A stretch of 64,000 bases of DNA from Caulobacter sp031457805. GTDB taxonomy: Bacteria > Pseudomonadota > Alphaproteobacteria > Caulobacterales > Caulobacteraceae. The notes under the pieces were generated by a model. That model was not told where the DNA came from. It did not search any database and worked only from the letters and a program-made list of their open reading frames with translations. Of this stretch, positions 7,330-19,149 are shown piece after piece. The stretch covers positions 248,001 to 312,000 of the forward strand of contig NZ_JAVDXI010000002.1 of NCBI RefSeq assembly GCF_031457805.1, read 5' to 3'. Position numbers and translations under genes: made by a program. Within the stretch, counting starts at the first letter, position 1; each line of letters begins with the position of its first letter.

Positions 7330-9843
7330 CTAGATGGTTCCATCTAAACCTAAAGGACTCGAGCGCCGCACCCGCGCCAGAGCCTCGAGCAGATGGGCGG
7401 GATGCAGGGGCTTGGCCAGATGCAGATCGGCCCCCGCCGCCCGCGCCGCGGCCACGTGTTCCTCCATGGCGTTGGCGGTCAGCATGATCACCAGGATCGG
7501 CGAGGCTCGCGACGCCTTCTCCCGGGCCCGGATCGCGCGGGTGGCCGACAGGCCGTCCAGCACCGGCATTTGCATATCCATCAGGACCGCGTCGAAGCGG
7601 CCCTGCTCCAAAGCGTCCAGCGCCGCCTGACCGTCTTCCACCATGGTCAGCTCCACGCCGAAAGGCTGCAGGACGATCTCAACCACCTTGCGGTTGGTGG
7701 GATGGTCCTCGGCGACCAGCACCCGCATGCCCTCCAGCGAGATCTCGCGATTCTCCTCGACTGGAACGTCGGCGATCTCCGCACAACGCGGCAGCGGGAG
7801 GATCACTTCGAAGCGCGCGCCCCGCCCCGGCGTCGCGTCGGCGCTGATCGTTCCCTGCATCATTTCGGCGAGGGCGGCGCAGATCGAGAGGCCAAGGCCC
7901 GTTCCGCCGAACTGCCGCGTGATCGACTGGTCGGCCTGGACAAAGCGCTTGAACAGGCGGTCACGGACGGCGTCGTCGAAGCCGACGCCCGTGTCGCGGA
8001 CGACGAAGCGCAGGGCCCCGCCCTGGCGATCGACCTCCAGCGAGACCTCCCCCTTGGCCGTGAACTTGACCGCATTGGCCAGTAGGTTCGAGAGGATCTG
8101 ACTGATCCGCCCCGCATCGCCGTCATAGGATCCCTCCGCGTCGGGAGCCACCGACCAGCGGAACGTCAGATGCTTGGCCTCAGCCGACGCCGCGTGCAGT
8201 TCGGCCATGCCGCGCACCAGCTGGACCAGATCAAAGGGCGCCGGGCTCAGCTGGAACTGGCCGGCCTCGATCTTGGAGACATCCAGGATGTCGCCCAGCA
8301 CCTGCTCCAGAAGCCGACCGGACGAGGTGACCAGCGAGGCCAGTTCGCGGCGGGTCTCGGCGTTTTCCTCCTCTGCCAGACGGTCGCCGATCGCGATGAC
8401 GCCGTTCAGCGGCGTGCGCAGCTCGTGGGACATGTTGGCCAGGAACACTGACTTGGCTTGGTTGGCGCGTTCAAGCTCGGCGGTGCGTACAGCCACCCGC
8501 TGCTCCAGCGAGCGAAGCAGCTCTTCATTGCGTTCGCGCTGCCGACGCAAAGCCCGCGCCAGGGAGCCAATCTCGTCGGGCCTCGCCTCGAACGGACGCG
8601 CAGCCGCCGGATCGCCTTGCTGCTGCGCCTCGGCCAGGGCCTCGAGCGGGGCCGCCACCATCTGATGGGTCAGGCGGTAGAGCAGCAGCACCTGCAACAG
8701 GACGCCGAAGAACCCGAACAGCAACACCCAGGAGGCCGTCTTCAGGGACGACCAAACCAGGTCGCTGGAGGGGAAGCTCATCAGGAACCACCAACCTGGC
8801 TCCAGCAGACGACCATAGGCCACCAGCCGGTCGCCGTCAGGAGACAGCACCACGCCCACATCGCGTCCTTCAGCGCGGATGCGGCCCATCAGGTTCTTGA
8901 GGTCATTGTCGGTCTGGAACCGGCGCAGAAGATCCGCGTCGACGAAACCGTTGCGCGAGAGCCCCTGCGCGGCGACCAGCTCGCCGTCGTCGGCGACGAT
9001 CATGTTCGACCCGCCGGGCAAGGCGTCGGCGACGGCGCGGAGAAGATAGGAGTCGAGCGACAGACTGGTGCCAAACGCCCCCATGAACTGGCCCTTGTAG
9101 TAGAAGGGCGTCATGCAGGCCGCGTTCAGCCCTCGGCCGCTGGGGTCAGAGATCAACCGCCGCAGCTTGGTGCATTTCATGACCCGCCGGGGATTGTTCT
9201 CCGGCAGGGTCAGGGTGGTCATTTCCTCCTTGGAGATGTCCAGCGTATTGGGCGCGTCGCGGCGGTAGTACTGGAGCTTGTCCTGGCGAAGCGGCCCGAA
9301 CATCACCAGCCGTGTCTGGGGCGTGAAGAAGTAGAAGTTGTCATAGTGCCGGATCTGCGCCTCGCCTGTCGCCGCGACGACATCAGCCGCAGACACGAAA
9401 AGGGCCTGTTCCGGCAGGCTCATCGCCTTGGCGTTCCGCAGATTGGCGCCCAGGCCATAGACGTAGCGGCCGCCCACGCGCGAGCCGTCGAACAAGCCCG
9501 GCGCGGAGCGGCGCGTGCCATCGCCCTTGTCCGGATACAGCCTCGGGAACTCCGCCGATACTTGACCGCTCGTCTCGTGATCCAGGCGCCGCGTCAACGC
9601 CTCGCCGGCCGCGTCATGCACCTTCACAAGGTCGGAGAACAACCGGTCCTCGGTCTTGACCCGCTCACCGACATATTCGACGAGGTGCCGCGTCTGGGTG
9701 TCCGCCGCGCTCTCGCGCACGAAGATAAAAGCGGCGGCCGTCGCGACGCTGGTCACGGCGATCGACAAGATCGCCACCATCGTCAGCAGCCGCCGCGCCA
9801 GTGGCGCGGTCACCCCGGCAATCGCCCCCGAACCTTTGTCCAA
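7330..9843 (-). CDS. Hybrid sensor histidine kinase (HK-REC)
   Basis: 837 aa. TM1 is at about residues 18-42, followed by a periplasmic sensor region (43-366) with a Cache-like character. TM2 is at about 367-390 and a HAMP-like linker at 391-445. The HisKA domain has His473 in FLANMSHELRTPLN, and the HATPase has N590 (LANAVKF), DTGVGF and GTGLGLS. The C-terminal receiver (705-830) has an acidic pocket at ED712-713 and phospho-acceptor Asp756 (LMDMQMP). It can therefore autophosphorylate and pass phosphate to its own receiver. No cognate regulator lies beside it. The input signal is unknown. Its TAG stop falls in a palindromic repeat end. Confidence 0.93.
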   Translation of the reverse strand: MDKGSGAIAGVTAPLARRLLTMVAILSIAVTSVATAAAFIFVRESAADTQTRHLVEYVGERVKTEDRLFSDLVKVHDAAGEALTRRLDHETSGQVSAEFPRLYPDKGDGTRRSAPGLFDGSRVGGRYVYGLGANLRNAKAMSLPEQALFVSAADVVAATGEAQIRHYDNFYFFTPQTRLVMFGPLRQDKLQYYRRDAPNTLDISKEEMTTLTLPENNPRRVMKCTKLRRLISDPSGRGLNAACMTPFYYKGQFMGAFGTSLSLDSYLLRAVADALPGGSNMIVADDGELVAAQGLSRNGFVDADLLRRFQTDNDLKNLMGRIRAEGRDVGVVLSPDGDRLVAYGRLLEPGWWFLMSFPSSDLVWSSLKTASWVLLFGFFGVLLQVLLLYRLTHQMVAAPLEALAEAQQQGDPAAARPFEARPDEIGSLARALRRQRERNEELLRSLEQRVAVRTAELERANQAKSVFLANMSHELRTPLNGVIAIGDRLAEEENAETRRELASLVTSSGRLLEQVLGDILDVSKIEAGQFQLSPAPFDLVQLVRGMAELHAASAEAKHLTFRWSVAPDAEGSYDGDAGRISQILSNLLANAVKFTAKGEVSLEVDRQGGALRFVVRDTGVGFDDAVRDRLFKRFVQADQSITRQFGGTGLGLSICAALAEMMQGTISADATPGRGARFEVILPLPRCAEIADVPVEENREISLEGMRVLVAEDHPTNRKVVEIVLQPFGVELTMVEDGQAALDALEQGRFDAVLMDMQMPVLDGLSATRAIRAREKASRASPILVIMLTANAMEEHVAAARAAGADLHLAKPLHPAHLLEALARVRRSSPLGLDGTI

Positions 9844-10049
9844 GCCTGCTCCCTGGCCCGCCTTCTAAGCCCGTCGCCGGTGCTCTTCACCCAAAACCGG
9901 ATACTCAAACGCTGAAGTTGATGGCGGCGCCATACCGTTCGGCTTTTCCCCCGCGGCGCAACAGTCTATAGCCTCGCGGTCCGCGCCGCGTGCTGGCCCT
10001 GTGCGCCAGAACGCCGCAGGCGCGCCACCGCCAGAGGAACATCCCCGCA

Positions 10050-11261
10050 ATGGCCAAGATCAAAGTCGCCAACCCCGTCGTCGACATGGACGGCGATGAA
10101 ATGACCCGCATCATCTGGAAGCTCATCAAGGACAAGCTGATCTTCCCGTACCTGGACCTGGAACTCGACTACTACGACCTGTCGGTCGAGAACCGCGACG
10201 CCACGGACGACCAGGTGACCATCGACGCGGCCAACGCGACGAAGAAGCACGGCGTCGCCGTCAAGTGCGCGACCATCACGCCAGACGAACAGCGCGTCGA
10301 AGAGTTCAAGCTCAAGAAGATGTGGAAGTCGCCGAACGGCACGATCCGCAACATCCTGGGCGGCGTGATCTTCCGTGAGCCGATCATCTGCCAGAACGTG
10401 CCGCGCCTGGTGCCGGGCTGGACCCAGCCGATCATCGTCGGCCGCCACGCCTTCGGCGACCAGTACCGCGCGACCGACTTCAAGTTCCCGGGCAAGGGCA
10501 CCCTGTCGATCAAGTTCGTCGGCGAGGACGGCCAGACGATCGAGCACGAAGTGTTCAAGGCTCCGGACGCCGGCGTCGCCATGGCGATGTACAACCTCGA
10601 CGACTCGATCCGCGACTTCGCTCACGCCTCGTTCGCCTACGGCCTGAACCGCAAGTACCCGGTCTACCTGTCGACCAAGAACACGATCCTCAAGGCCTAT
10701 GACGGTCGCTTCAAGGACATCTTCCAGGAGATCTACGACGCCCACTACGCCGAGCAGTTCAAGGCCCTGGGCATCCACTACGAGCACCGCCTGATCGACG
10801 ACATGGTCGCCTCGGCGCTGAAGTGGTCGGGCGGCTACGTCTGGGCCTGCAAGAACTACGATGGCGACGTGCAGTCGGACATCGTCGCCCAGGGCTTCGG
10901 CTCGCTGGGCCTGATGACCTCGGTGCTGATGACGCCGGACGGCAAGACGGTGGAAGCCGAAGCCGCCCACGGCACCGTCACCCGCCACTACCGCCAGCAC
11001 CAGAAGGGCGAGAGCACCTCGACCAACTCGATCGCCTCGATCTTCGCCTGGACCCGTGGCCTGGCCCACCGCGCCAAGCTGGACGACAACCAGGAACTGG
11101 CCAACTTCGCCGCCACCCTCGAAAAGGTCTGCATCGACACCGTCGAGAGCGGCTACATGACCAAGGACCTGGCGCTGCTGGTCGGCGACAAGCAAGGCTG
11201 GCTGACCACCGAAGGCTTCCTCGACAAGATCGACGAGAACCTGAAGAAGGCCATGGCCTAA
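10050..11261 (+). CDS. icd: Isocitrate dehydrogenase (NADP+)
   Basis: Cytosolic TCA-cycle enzyme that oxidatively decarboxylates isocitrate to 2-oxoglutarate. 403 aa from MAKIKVANPVVDMDGDEMTR; the 20 upstream codons in frame are not conserved and the ATG at 10050 has agagg upstream. The sequence is the eukaryote-like, homodimeric (about 400-aa) type common in alphaproteobacteria. Substrate-binding SPNGTIRNILGG and the active-site segment PGWTQPIIVGRHAFGDQYR are visible, as are EAAHGTVTRHYR and the STNSIASIFAWTRGL region near the cofactor site. It is divergent from the hybrid kinase with a 206-bp gap and is followed by a terminator. Confidence 0.97.
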   Translation: MAKIKVANPVVDMDGDEMTRIIWKLIKDKLIFPYLDLELDYYDLSVENRDATDDQVTIDAANATKKHGVAVKCATITPDEQRVEEFKLKKMWKSPNGTIRNILGGVIFREPIICQNVPRLVPGWTQPIIVGRHAFGDQYRATDFKFPGKGTLSIKFVGEDGQTIEHEVFKAPDAGVAMAMYNLDDSIRDFAHASFAYGLNRKYPVYLSTKNTILKAYDGRFKDIFQEIYDAHYAEQFKALGIHYEHRLIDDMVASALKWSGGYVWACKNYDGDVQSDIVAQGFGSLGLMTSVLMTPDGKTVEAEAAHGTVTRHYRQHQKGESTSTNSIASIFAWTRGLAHRAKLDDNQELANFAATLEKVCIDTVESGYMTKDLALLVGDKQGWLTTEGFLDKIDENLKKAMA

Positions 11262-11291
11262 AGACTCTGGGCCTATAGCCCGAGAGCGAAG

Positions 11292-11325
11292 CGCCCCGGA
11301 GGACCTCTTCCGGGGCGTTTTTCTT
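11292..11325 (+). terminator. Rho-independent terminator of icd
   Basis: Stem cgccccgg (11292-11299) and ccggggcg (11310-11317) with a 10-nt loop, followed by TTTTTCTT. It begins 30 bp past the icd stop. Confidence 0.9.
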
Positions 11326-11415
11326 GCGCGTCCCTCGAGGCGCCCGTCACACGCGAGCGGCCTTGCGAGGCGCGCCGCACCTGTGATCTATCGGCGTTAA
11401 CCCTTCGGAGGTGGC

Positions 11416-11994
11416 ATGACTCTGCAAAAGCGGATCTGGGATCTGATCGTGCTGGCGATCTTCACGTTCGCCGCCGCCTTCGCCAGCGCGCCTTGGTTCG
11501 CGTTTCGCGCCCTCAAGGCCGCCGCGCAGTACGAAGATGTCCAAGCTATCGGCGAACTGGTTGACTTCCCGGCCGTGCGCCGCAGCCTGACCGGGCAATT
11601 GATCGCCGACGCCCCGGCCGCCAAGCCTGAAGCCCCGTCGCTGTGGCGCGATCCGATGAGCGTTTTCAAGAAAGCCATCGAACCCATCGCGCCGCCCGAG
11701 CCTAAGGTCGACCGCTACCTGACCGTCGCTGGCGTCTCGGCCCTGACGCGCGGCTACGCCCCCGGGAAGGCGCCGCCAGCTTCTCGTCGCGACGAATCCT
11801 TGGGCGGCCAGATCCGCGACACGGTGCGCGGCCCCTACCCCGGCATCGCGTACTGGGACCCCAACCGCGTGCGGATTTCGGTCAAGCGTCCGGACGCCAG
11901 CCGCAAGGTCACGATCTTCACGTTCGAGCGCAAGGCGCTGTTCACCTGGAAACTGGTGCACATCCGCCTGCCGGGCGACGAGCGGCAGGGCTGA
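11416..11994 (+). CDS. DUF2939-type membrane-anchored protein
   Basis: 192 aa. One N-terminal hydrophobic segment (about residues 9-27) is followed by a sequence typical of DUF2939: WFAFRALKAAAQYEDVQAI then LVDFPAVRRSLTGQL. In that family a short ordered block follows a membrane anchor and the rest is variable. A second conserved-looking block is GPYPGIAYWDPNRVRISVKR (residues 138-157). The ATG has cggagg upstream. Function is unknown; it is probably anchored in the inner membrane facing the periplasm. It is transcribed in the same direction as the next gene but separated by 83 bp. Confidence 0.75.
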   Translation: MTLQKRIWDLIVLAIFTFAAAFASAPWFAFRALKAAAQYEDVQAIGELVDFPAVRRSLTGQLIADAPAAKPEAPSLWRDPMSVFKKAIEPIAPPEPKVDRYLTVAGVSALTRGYAPGKAPPASRRDESLGGQIRDTVRGPYPGIAYWDPNRVRISVKRPDASRKVTIFTFERKALFTWKLVHIRLPGDERQG

Positions 11995-12077
11995 TTGCGC
12001 CGTCTTCGGACGGAACTGTTGCACCATCGTCAAACTCGGCTGGTAGCGGTTGAGCTTCAGATTCTGGAGCGCAACCG

Positions 12078-13559
12078 ATGTCGGCTCTTCTTCGCCTCAG
12101 CCTTCTGGCCTCGTTGAGCCTGCTGGCGGGCGTGGCCCAGGCCCAGCCCACCGAGCACAGGGTTCCGCATCTCGCCTCGAGCGTTCCGGTCACGGCGACT
12201 CTCGACGGTCTCAAGATCATCAACCACGGTCTGGTCGGCGTTGGCCGCCTGCCCGCGGCGACACGCGACTTCAACGGCGACAGCCTGGGCTCCTTCTCGG
12301 CGATGGCGGTCGTTGATTGGCGGCGCGGCGGTGACGGACGGTATGAGGGCGAAATCCTCACCCTGCCGGATCGCGGACCCAATGCGGTCGGTGAGATCAA
12401 GGGCACCAGCGACTACGCCAATCGCCTGCACCGCTTCTCGGTTCGCTTCGCGCCTGCCGCCTCCGGCGCGCCCGACCAGATGACACTCACGCCTCGCGGC
12501 GGTGTGCTGCTCAAGGACGCCAAGGGCCAGGGCTTTACAGGGCTGGACCCCAGCGAGCCGGCGGCGGCCGGGCGGATCAGCCTGGACAGCGAGGGCCTGG
12601 CGCGGGCCAAGGACGGCGGCTTCTGGGTCTCGGACGAATATGCCGCCGCCATCTACCGCTTCGACGCATCGGGCAAGGCGATCGGCATGATCCCGCCTGT
12701 GGCGGCCGTGGCGCCCATGAAGGCGGGCCAACCGCATCCGTCCGGGGCTTCGCCGGCGGAAACGGGGCGGCGGGCGAACCAGGGTCTGGAAGGGCTGTCG
12801 CTCACGCCGGACGGCAAGCGCCTCGTCGCCCTGCTGCAAAGCGCCACGCTGCAGGACTCCGTCGAGGGAAAGGATGAGACGCGCGCGAACACCCGCCTCT
12901 TCATCTACGACGTGTCGACCAAGGCCGCCCCGACCACGCCGCTGGCGCACTATGTCGTGCAGTTGCCGGTGTTTCGGAACAAGGGTGACGGCGGCGCGCC
13001 GGACAAGACCGCCGCACAATCCGAACTACTGGCCCTCAGCGAGCACCAGTTCCTCGTCCTGGCCCGCGACGGCAATGGCCGGGGCGGTGGCGCGACGCGC
13101 GCGGCGGTCTATCGTGCGGTGCTGCTGATCGACACCTCCGGCGCGACGAACCTCGCCGGGACGCCCTACGAGACCTCGACCAAGCCGATCGCGCCCGCAG
13201 GCGTTCTGGACGCCGGCGTCATCCCGGCCCGGCAGGTCGAGCTGATCAACTTCAACGACCCGTCCGGCATGGCCCGCTTCGGCCTGAACCTCGACAACCG
13301 CGCCACCAACGCCTTCACCCTGCCCGAAAAGCTCGAGGCCATGGCTCTGGTTCCCGCCCTTGACCCCAAGGCGCCGGACGATGTGTTCCTGCTGATCGGC
13401 TCGGACAACGACTTCCAGACGGCTTCCGGAACCGTCGGCGGCCTGACGTTCGACGCCGGGGTGCGTGACGCCGAGGGCAAGCCGGCCGGGGACAATGAGA
13501 ACCTGATCCTGGTCTATCGCCTCACGATCCCGGGCTGGTCGAAAGGCCGCGCGGGGTGA
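12078..13559 (+). CDS. Exported phytase-like esterase
   Basis: 493 aa with a clear signal peptide (MSALLRLSLLASLSLLAGVAQAQ). The mature protein fits the 'esterase-like activity of phytase' family, a beta-propeller-like fold, with GRLPAATRDFNGDSLGSFSAM, DRGPNAVGEIKGTSDYANR, FWVSDEYAAAIYRFDASGK and GLEGLSLTPDGKRLVALLQ. Family members are periplasmic or secreted and are described as phosphate-ester hydrolases, but specificity here is inference. No phosphate-starvation box was identified. The following transporter gene starts 37 bp downstream. Confidence 0.8.
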   Translation: MSALLRLSLLASLSLLAGVAQAQPTEHRVPHLASSVPVTATLDGLKIINHGLVGVGRLPAATRDFNGDSLGSFSAMAVVDWRRGGDGRYEGEILTLPDRGPNAVGEIKGTSDYANRLHRFSVRFAPAASGAPDQMTLTPRGGVLLKDAKGQGFTGLDPSEPAAAGRISLDSEGLARAKDGGFWVSDEYAAAIYRFDASGKAIGMIPPVAAVAPMKAGQPHPSGASPAETGRRANQGLEGLSLTPDGKRLVALLQSATLQDSVEGKDETRANTRLFIYDVSTKAAPTTPLAHYVVQLPVFRNKGDGGAPDKTAAQSELLALSEHQFLVLARDGNGRGGGATRAAVYRAVLLIDTSGATNLAGTPYETSTKPIAPAGVLDAGVIPARQVELINFNDPSGMARFGLNLDNRATNAFTLPEKLEAMALVPALDPKAPDDVFLLIGSDNDFQTASGTVGGLTFDAGVRDAEGKPAGDNENLILVYRLTIPGWSKGRAG

Positions 13560-13596
13560 TACGGCTGCGAGCTCGCCGTCGTCGAGTTCGCCGCCC

Positions 13597-14541
13597 TTGA
13601 TCAATCTCGTTCTCGATGTCGCCGCGCGCGTCTGGCCGTTCTTCCTGCTGATCGCCGTCGGCGTCGCATTGACGCGCTTTCGGCTTCTGGATGCACGGAT
13701 GGCGCAAGGCCTGTCGGCTTATGTCTATTGGGTGGGGTTTCCCGCCCTCCTCGTGCATTCCCTCTCGCGCCTTGGCCGCCCTGGGCCCGAACTCTGGTCA
13801 GGGCTTTTGGCCTATGCTGGCGTCGGACTGTTGGTGATGGGCGGCGTCCTCGTGTCCGGCCGCTGGCTCGGATGGACGCGAGACGAACGCGCCGGAGCCG
13901 CCATGGCCGCCGGTGTCGGCAACAGCGCCTTCCTCGCCCTGCCCGTCACCGCCGCGGTGCTCGGCGCCGAGACCGCCCGCCTGGTCGCGGGCGCGGTGGC
14001 CGCTGACTTCGTGGTGCTGGCGGCGGCGGGCGTGGGCCTTCTGGGCTGGGCGGCCGGACGATCCGTGTGGCGCTCGACGGCGCAGGCCTTCCAGAACCCC
14101 GTCGTCGCGGCGGCGCTTCTGGGCCTGCTCCTGGCGCTGCTGGATCTGGCGCTCCCCCAGCCCCTCGACCGCGCCATCGGCATGGCGGCCGCCTCGGGCA
14201 GTCCTGTAGGCCTGGTGGCGCTCGGCGCGGCGCTGGGTCTTCGCCAGGTCGACGATGCGCCCGCGCCGGCGAACGCGCCCCTTATGCTGGCGGCGATAGC
14301 CAAGCTGGCGGTGTTCCCGCTGCTGGTCTGGTGGGCGATCGGACTGACCCCGGCGCCCGCCGACTTCCGGGCCGGCGCAACCTTGGTGGCCGCCGCGCCC
14401 ACGGCGGTGAACGTCTTTATCCAGACCCGCGCCTACGGCGTCTGGCCGCGCGGCGCAGCGCGGACCGTGGCGCTGACGACCGCCCTTTCGATCATCTCGC
14501 TCGCGCTGGTGGCCATCCTGCTGACAGCCGGTGTCAGCTAG
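13597..14541 (+). CDS. AEC-family transporter (auxin efflux carrier type)
   Basis: 314 aa, with about ten hydrophobic segments and no signal peptide. The N-terminal VWPFFLLIAVGVALTRFRLLD, GNSAFLALPV in the middle and the C-terminal AAPTAVNVFIQTRAYG are characteristic of the AEC superfamily, whose bacterial members export or import small carboxylates such as malate. The substrate is not predictable. The start is a TTG at 13597; no strong RBS is visible and an alternative nearby start cannot be excluded. It is 37 bp after the phytase-like gene and may be co-transcribed. Confidence 0.83.
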   Translation: MINLVLDVAARVWPFFLLIAVGVALTRFRLLDARMAQGLSAYVYWVGFPALLVHSLSRLGRPGPELWSGLLAYAGVGLLVMGGVLVSGRWLGWTRDERAGAAMAAGVGNSAFLALPVTAAVLGAETARLVAGAVAADFVVLAAAGVGLLGWAAGRSVWRSTAQAFQNPVVAAALLGLLLALLDLALPQPLDRAIGMAAASGSPVGLVALGAALGLRQVDDAPAPANAPLMLAAIAKLAVFPLLVWWAIGLTPAPADFRAGATLVAAAPTAVNVFIQTRAYGVWPRGAARTVALTTALSIISLALVAILLTAGVS

Positions 14542-14573
14542 GCCGATAGGGTCCTCGGCAGGAGGACACCCTG

Positions 14574-14951
14574 ATGATCAGCTACATCACGATCGGCGCG
14601 AGCGACCCGGACCGGGCCGGCGCCTTCTATGACGCCGCCCTCGGCGCGCTCGGTAGTCAGCGCCTTTGGCGCCAAGGCGATTGGATCGGCTATGGACCCG
14701 ATCCAGAGCACGCCACGGTGATGATCTGCACGCCTGAAAACGGCGAACCCGCCAAGGCCGGCAACGGGATCATGATCGGGCTCAAGGCCGACTCGCCCCA
14801 GCAGGTCGACGCCTTCCACGCCGCCGCCCTGGCCCACGGCGGCGCCTGCGCGGGTCCGCCAGGGCCGCGCCCCACCTACGGCGAAGGCTATTACCTGGCC
14901 TATGTGCGTGATCCCGACGGCAACAAGCTGGCGGCGTTCTTCAAGGGCTGA
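14574..14951 (+). CDS. VOC-superfamily (glyoxalase-like) protein
   Basis: 125 aa, a single vicinal-oxygen-chelate module made of two beta-alpha-beta-beta-beta units. The first starts YITIGASDPDRAGAFYDAALGALG. The second carries VDAFHAAALAHGGACAGPPGPRP and ends YYLAYVRDPDGNKLAAFF, the usual metal-ligand end of the fold. The ATG has caggagg upstream at good spacing. Likely functions are glyoxalase, dioxygenase or antibiotic-sequestering relatives; the substrate is unknown. It is convergent with an AraC/GyrI regulator. Confidence 0.85.
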   Translation: MISYITIGASDPDRAGAFYDAALGALGSQRLWRQGDWIGYGPDPEHATVMICTPENGEPAKAGNGIMIGLKADSPQQVDAFHAAALAHGGACAGPPGPRPTYGEGYYLAYVRDPDGNKLAAFFKG

Positions 14952-14957
14952 GGAACA

Positions 14958-14984
14958 GGCGTCCGCTGCGTCGCGGCGGACGCC
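14958..14984. terminator. Hairpin between convergent genes
   Basis: Perfect 9-bp stem ggcgtccgc (14958-14966) and gcggacgcc (14976-14984), between the VOC gene stop and the AraC-type gene stop. The T tract is weak (gcttt), so termination is likely but not certain. Confidence 0.55.
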
Positions 14985-14992
14985 CGCTTTCG

Positions 14993-15877
14993 CTAGATCT
15001 GCGGCGCGAGCGGCAGATAGAGATCCGTCACCGCCTCGTGTTCCGGAACGTCCGGAAAGAAGCTGACCCGCTGGGCGAAAAACGGCGCGTCGCGGGGCTC
15101 GCGTCCGCTGCGCGGCAGCCACTCGCCATAGAGAAACCGCGACGCGGCGCGCAGATCATCGCTGGACCCGACCTGCCGGAGCACGGCGCACGGCCCGCCG
15201 GGGATCACGCCCGCCGTTACGCCCTCAGGGTTGGGCGGCACGCGCGCGGTCGCGACGCACAGGTCCATCCGGTACTGCTCGACCGGCGTGTCGTCAGGGT
15301 CATCGTGGAACACGTTGAACGTCGCGCTGACGCGCGGCGGCAGGCCGGCGGCCTTACGCCAGGCGATGAACCGGCGGATGGTGTCGCCCAGCAAGGCTGG
15401 ATCCCCCTGGTGGCGCAGGACGGCGACGGGGGTCTCGGGGAAGTCGACGATCCGGACATCGTCGTCGGTGAAGGTCATGGTCTGTCTCCTGGCTTGAACC
15501 AGCGGCGACTGCGCCGCCTGCCAAGGCTCCCAGCGTGGATCTCGACGAAACGCCGAGGGGCTCTGGTCGAACAGCCGCCGGAAAGCGCGGCTGAACGCTT
15601 CGGGTCCCGCGTAGCCGCTGTCGAGCGCGATCCCCAGCACCCCTTCCTGGTCGCGAAAGGCCAGGCGATAGGACGCCCGCTTCATTCGCGCCAGCTGGAC
15701 ATAGGCGGCGACCCCGAGGCCGTAGAGACCCGAGAACTGACGCTGGAAATGGTGCCGGGAAAAAGCCGCGACCGCCGCCAGAACATCGACGCTCAGGTCC
15801 TCGTCCAGGTGCGCGTCGATATGATCGAGCACTCGACGCATCCGGGCGTGGTAGTTTTCGGCGACGTCACGGTTCAT
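14993..15877 (-). CDS. AraC-family regulator with GyrI-like effector domain
   Basis: 294 aa starting at the ATG at 15875-15877, which has a strong ggaggtg RBS; the upstream open frame overlaps no signal and is ignored. The N-terminal double helix-turn-helix (about residues 10-110) includes DLSVDVLAAVAAFSRHHFQRQFS and ALDSGYAGPEAFSRAFRRLFDQSPSAFR. The C-terminal domain (about 135-294) is a GyrI-like/SOUL-type small-molecule binding fold (VRIVDFPETPVAVLRHQGD). This is the Rob/MarA-like architecture that senses small hydrophobic compounds. Targets are unknown; the convergent VOC gene is a possible but unproven partner. Confidence 0.9.
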   Translation of the reverse strand: MNRDVAENYHARMRRVLDHIDAHLDEDLSVDVLAAVAAFSRHHFQRQFSGLYGLGVAAYVQLARMKRASYRLAFRDQEGVLGIALDSGYAGPEAFSRAFRRLFDQSPSAFRRDPRWEPWQAAQSPLVQARRQTMTFTDDDVRIVDFPETPVAVLRHQGDPALLGDTIRRFIAWRKAAGLPPRVSATFNVFHDDPDDTPVEQYRMDLCVATARVPPNPEGVTAGVIPGGPCAVLRQVGSSDDLRAASRFLYGEWLPRSGREPRDAPFFAQRVSFFPDVPEHEAVTDLYLPLAPQI

Positions 15878-15970
15878 CGGCACCTCCTTGGCGGAGACAG
15901 ACCTAAAGCTCCCCAGCCGCGTGAGCCTGACCGATCGTGCGGTTCTGCGCGCCGCCATTCCATCGCCAAT

Positions 15971-16080
15971 GGCGCCGGTCCGGATGGAAATCCTCGTCCT
16001 TCGACAAGCTCAGGATGAGGATTTTGTACGAGCCGGGGCCAACACGTCGTCCTCACCCTGAGCTTGTCGAAGGGCGAGGA
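15971..16080. repeat. Dispersed palindromic repeat, copy 2
   Basis: Inverted copy of the 61-166 element, in the gap between the AraC-type gene and alaS. The left arm CCTTCGACAAGCTCAGGAT faces the right arm CCCTGAGCTTGTCGAAGG. Confidence 0.8.
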
Positions 16081-16116
16081 CGGCGACGCCATCACCGCTC
16101 CCGCAAAAGCAGGCCA

Positions 16117-16153
16117 CAAAAAAGCCCACCGCTCCGCGACGGAGGGTGGGCTT
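16117..16153 (-). terminator. Rho-independent terminator of alaS
   Basis: Stem agcccacc + ctccg (16123-16135) pairing with cggag + ggtgggct (16139-16152), with a small bulge and a 3-nt loop. Read on the minus strand it ends in TTTTTT (16117-16122). It lies 27 bp after the alaS stop. Confidence 0.88.
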
Positions 16154-16179
16154 GATCGTTGGGTCGGAAGCGAACCCTC

Positions 16180-18822
<2,643 letters not shown>

Positions 18823-19149
18823 GAGCGTCTCAAGTCTTGCGTACCGGTCCGGCGAGCGGCCGGAAGTCGGCCGCTGCATAGCGCGGTTTTCGGCCAAGGG
18901 GAAACAGGCTTGGATGTGGGGGCGCCGGTTGCCGGGGAAAAGGACCTTTTTGGCGCGATCGCCCTCACCCGCCTCGCCGCGTTGCGGCATCGGGCGACGG
19001 GCGACAGGCGGCGGGCGACAGGCGGCATTGGTGAAGCCGGACGTCGGCGGTTGGCGGGCGTTGCCCAAGCCTTGATCGCCGCAATTCGGCGCGACCGACT
19101 TAGATCGATAACGGGGACCGGCCTTCGCGCAGTCCGCGCGCAGTTCACG
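18823..19149. other. 327-bp gap upstream of alaS
   Basis: No credible gene. It should contain the alaS promoter. At about 18989-19030 it has short direct repeats of gggcgac/aggcggc units (a 13-nt motif roughly twice). No RNA gene or known operator was recognised. Confidence 0.5.

Noticed and set aside
18985..19032. Short G-rich direct repeats as a CRISPR-like or VNTR array
   Set aside because: Units are about 13 nt and only two or three copies, with no spacers. Ordinary low-complexity sequence.
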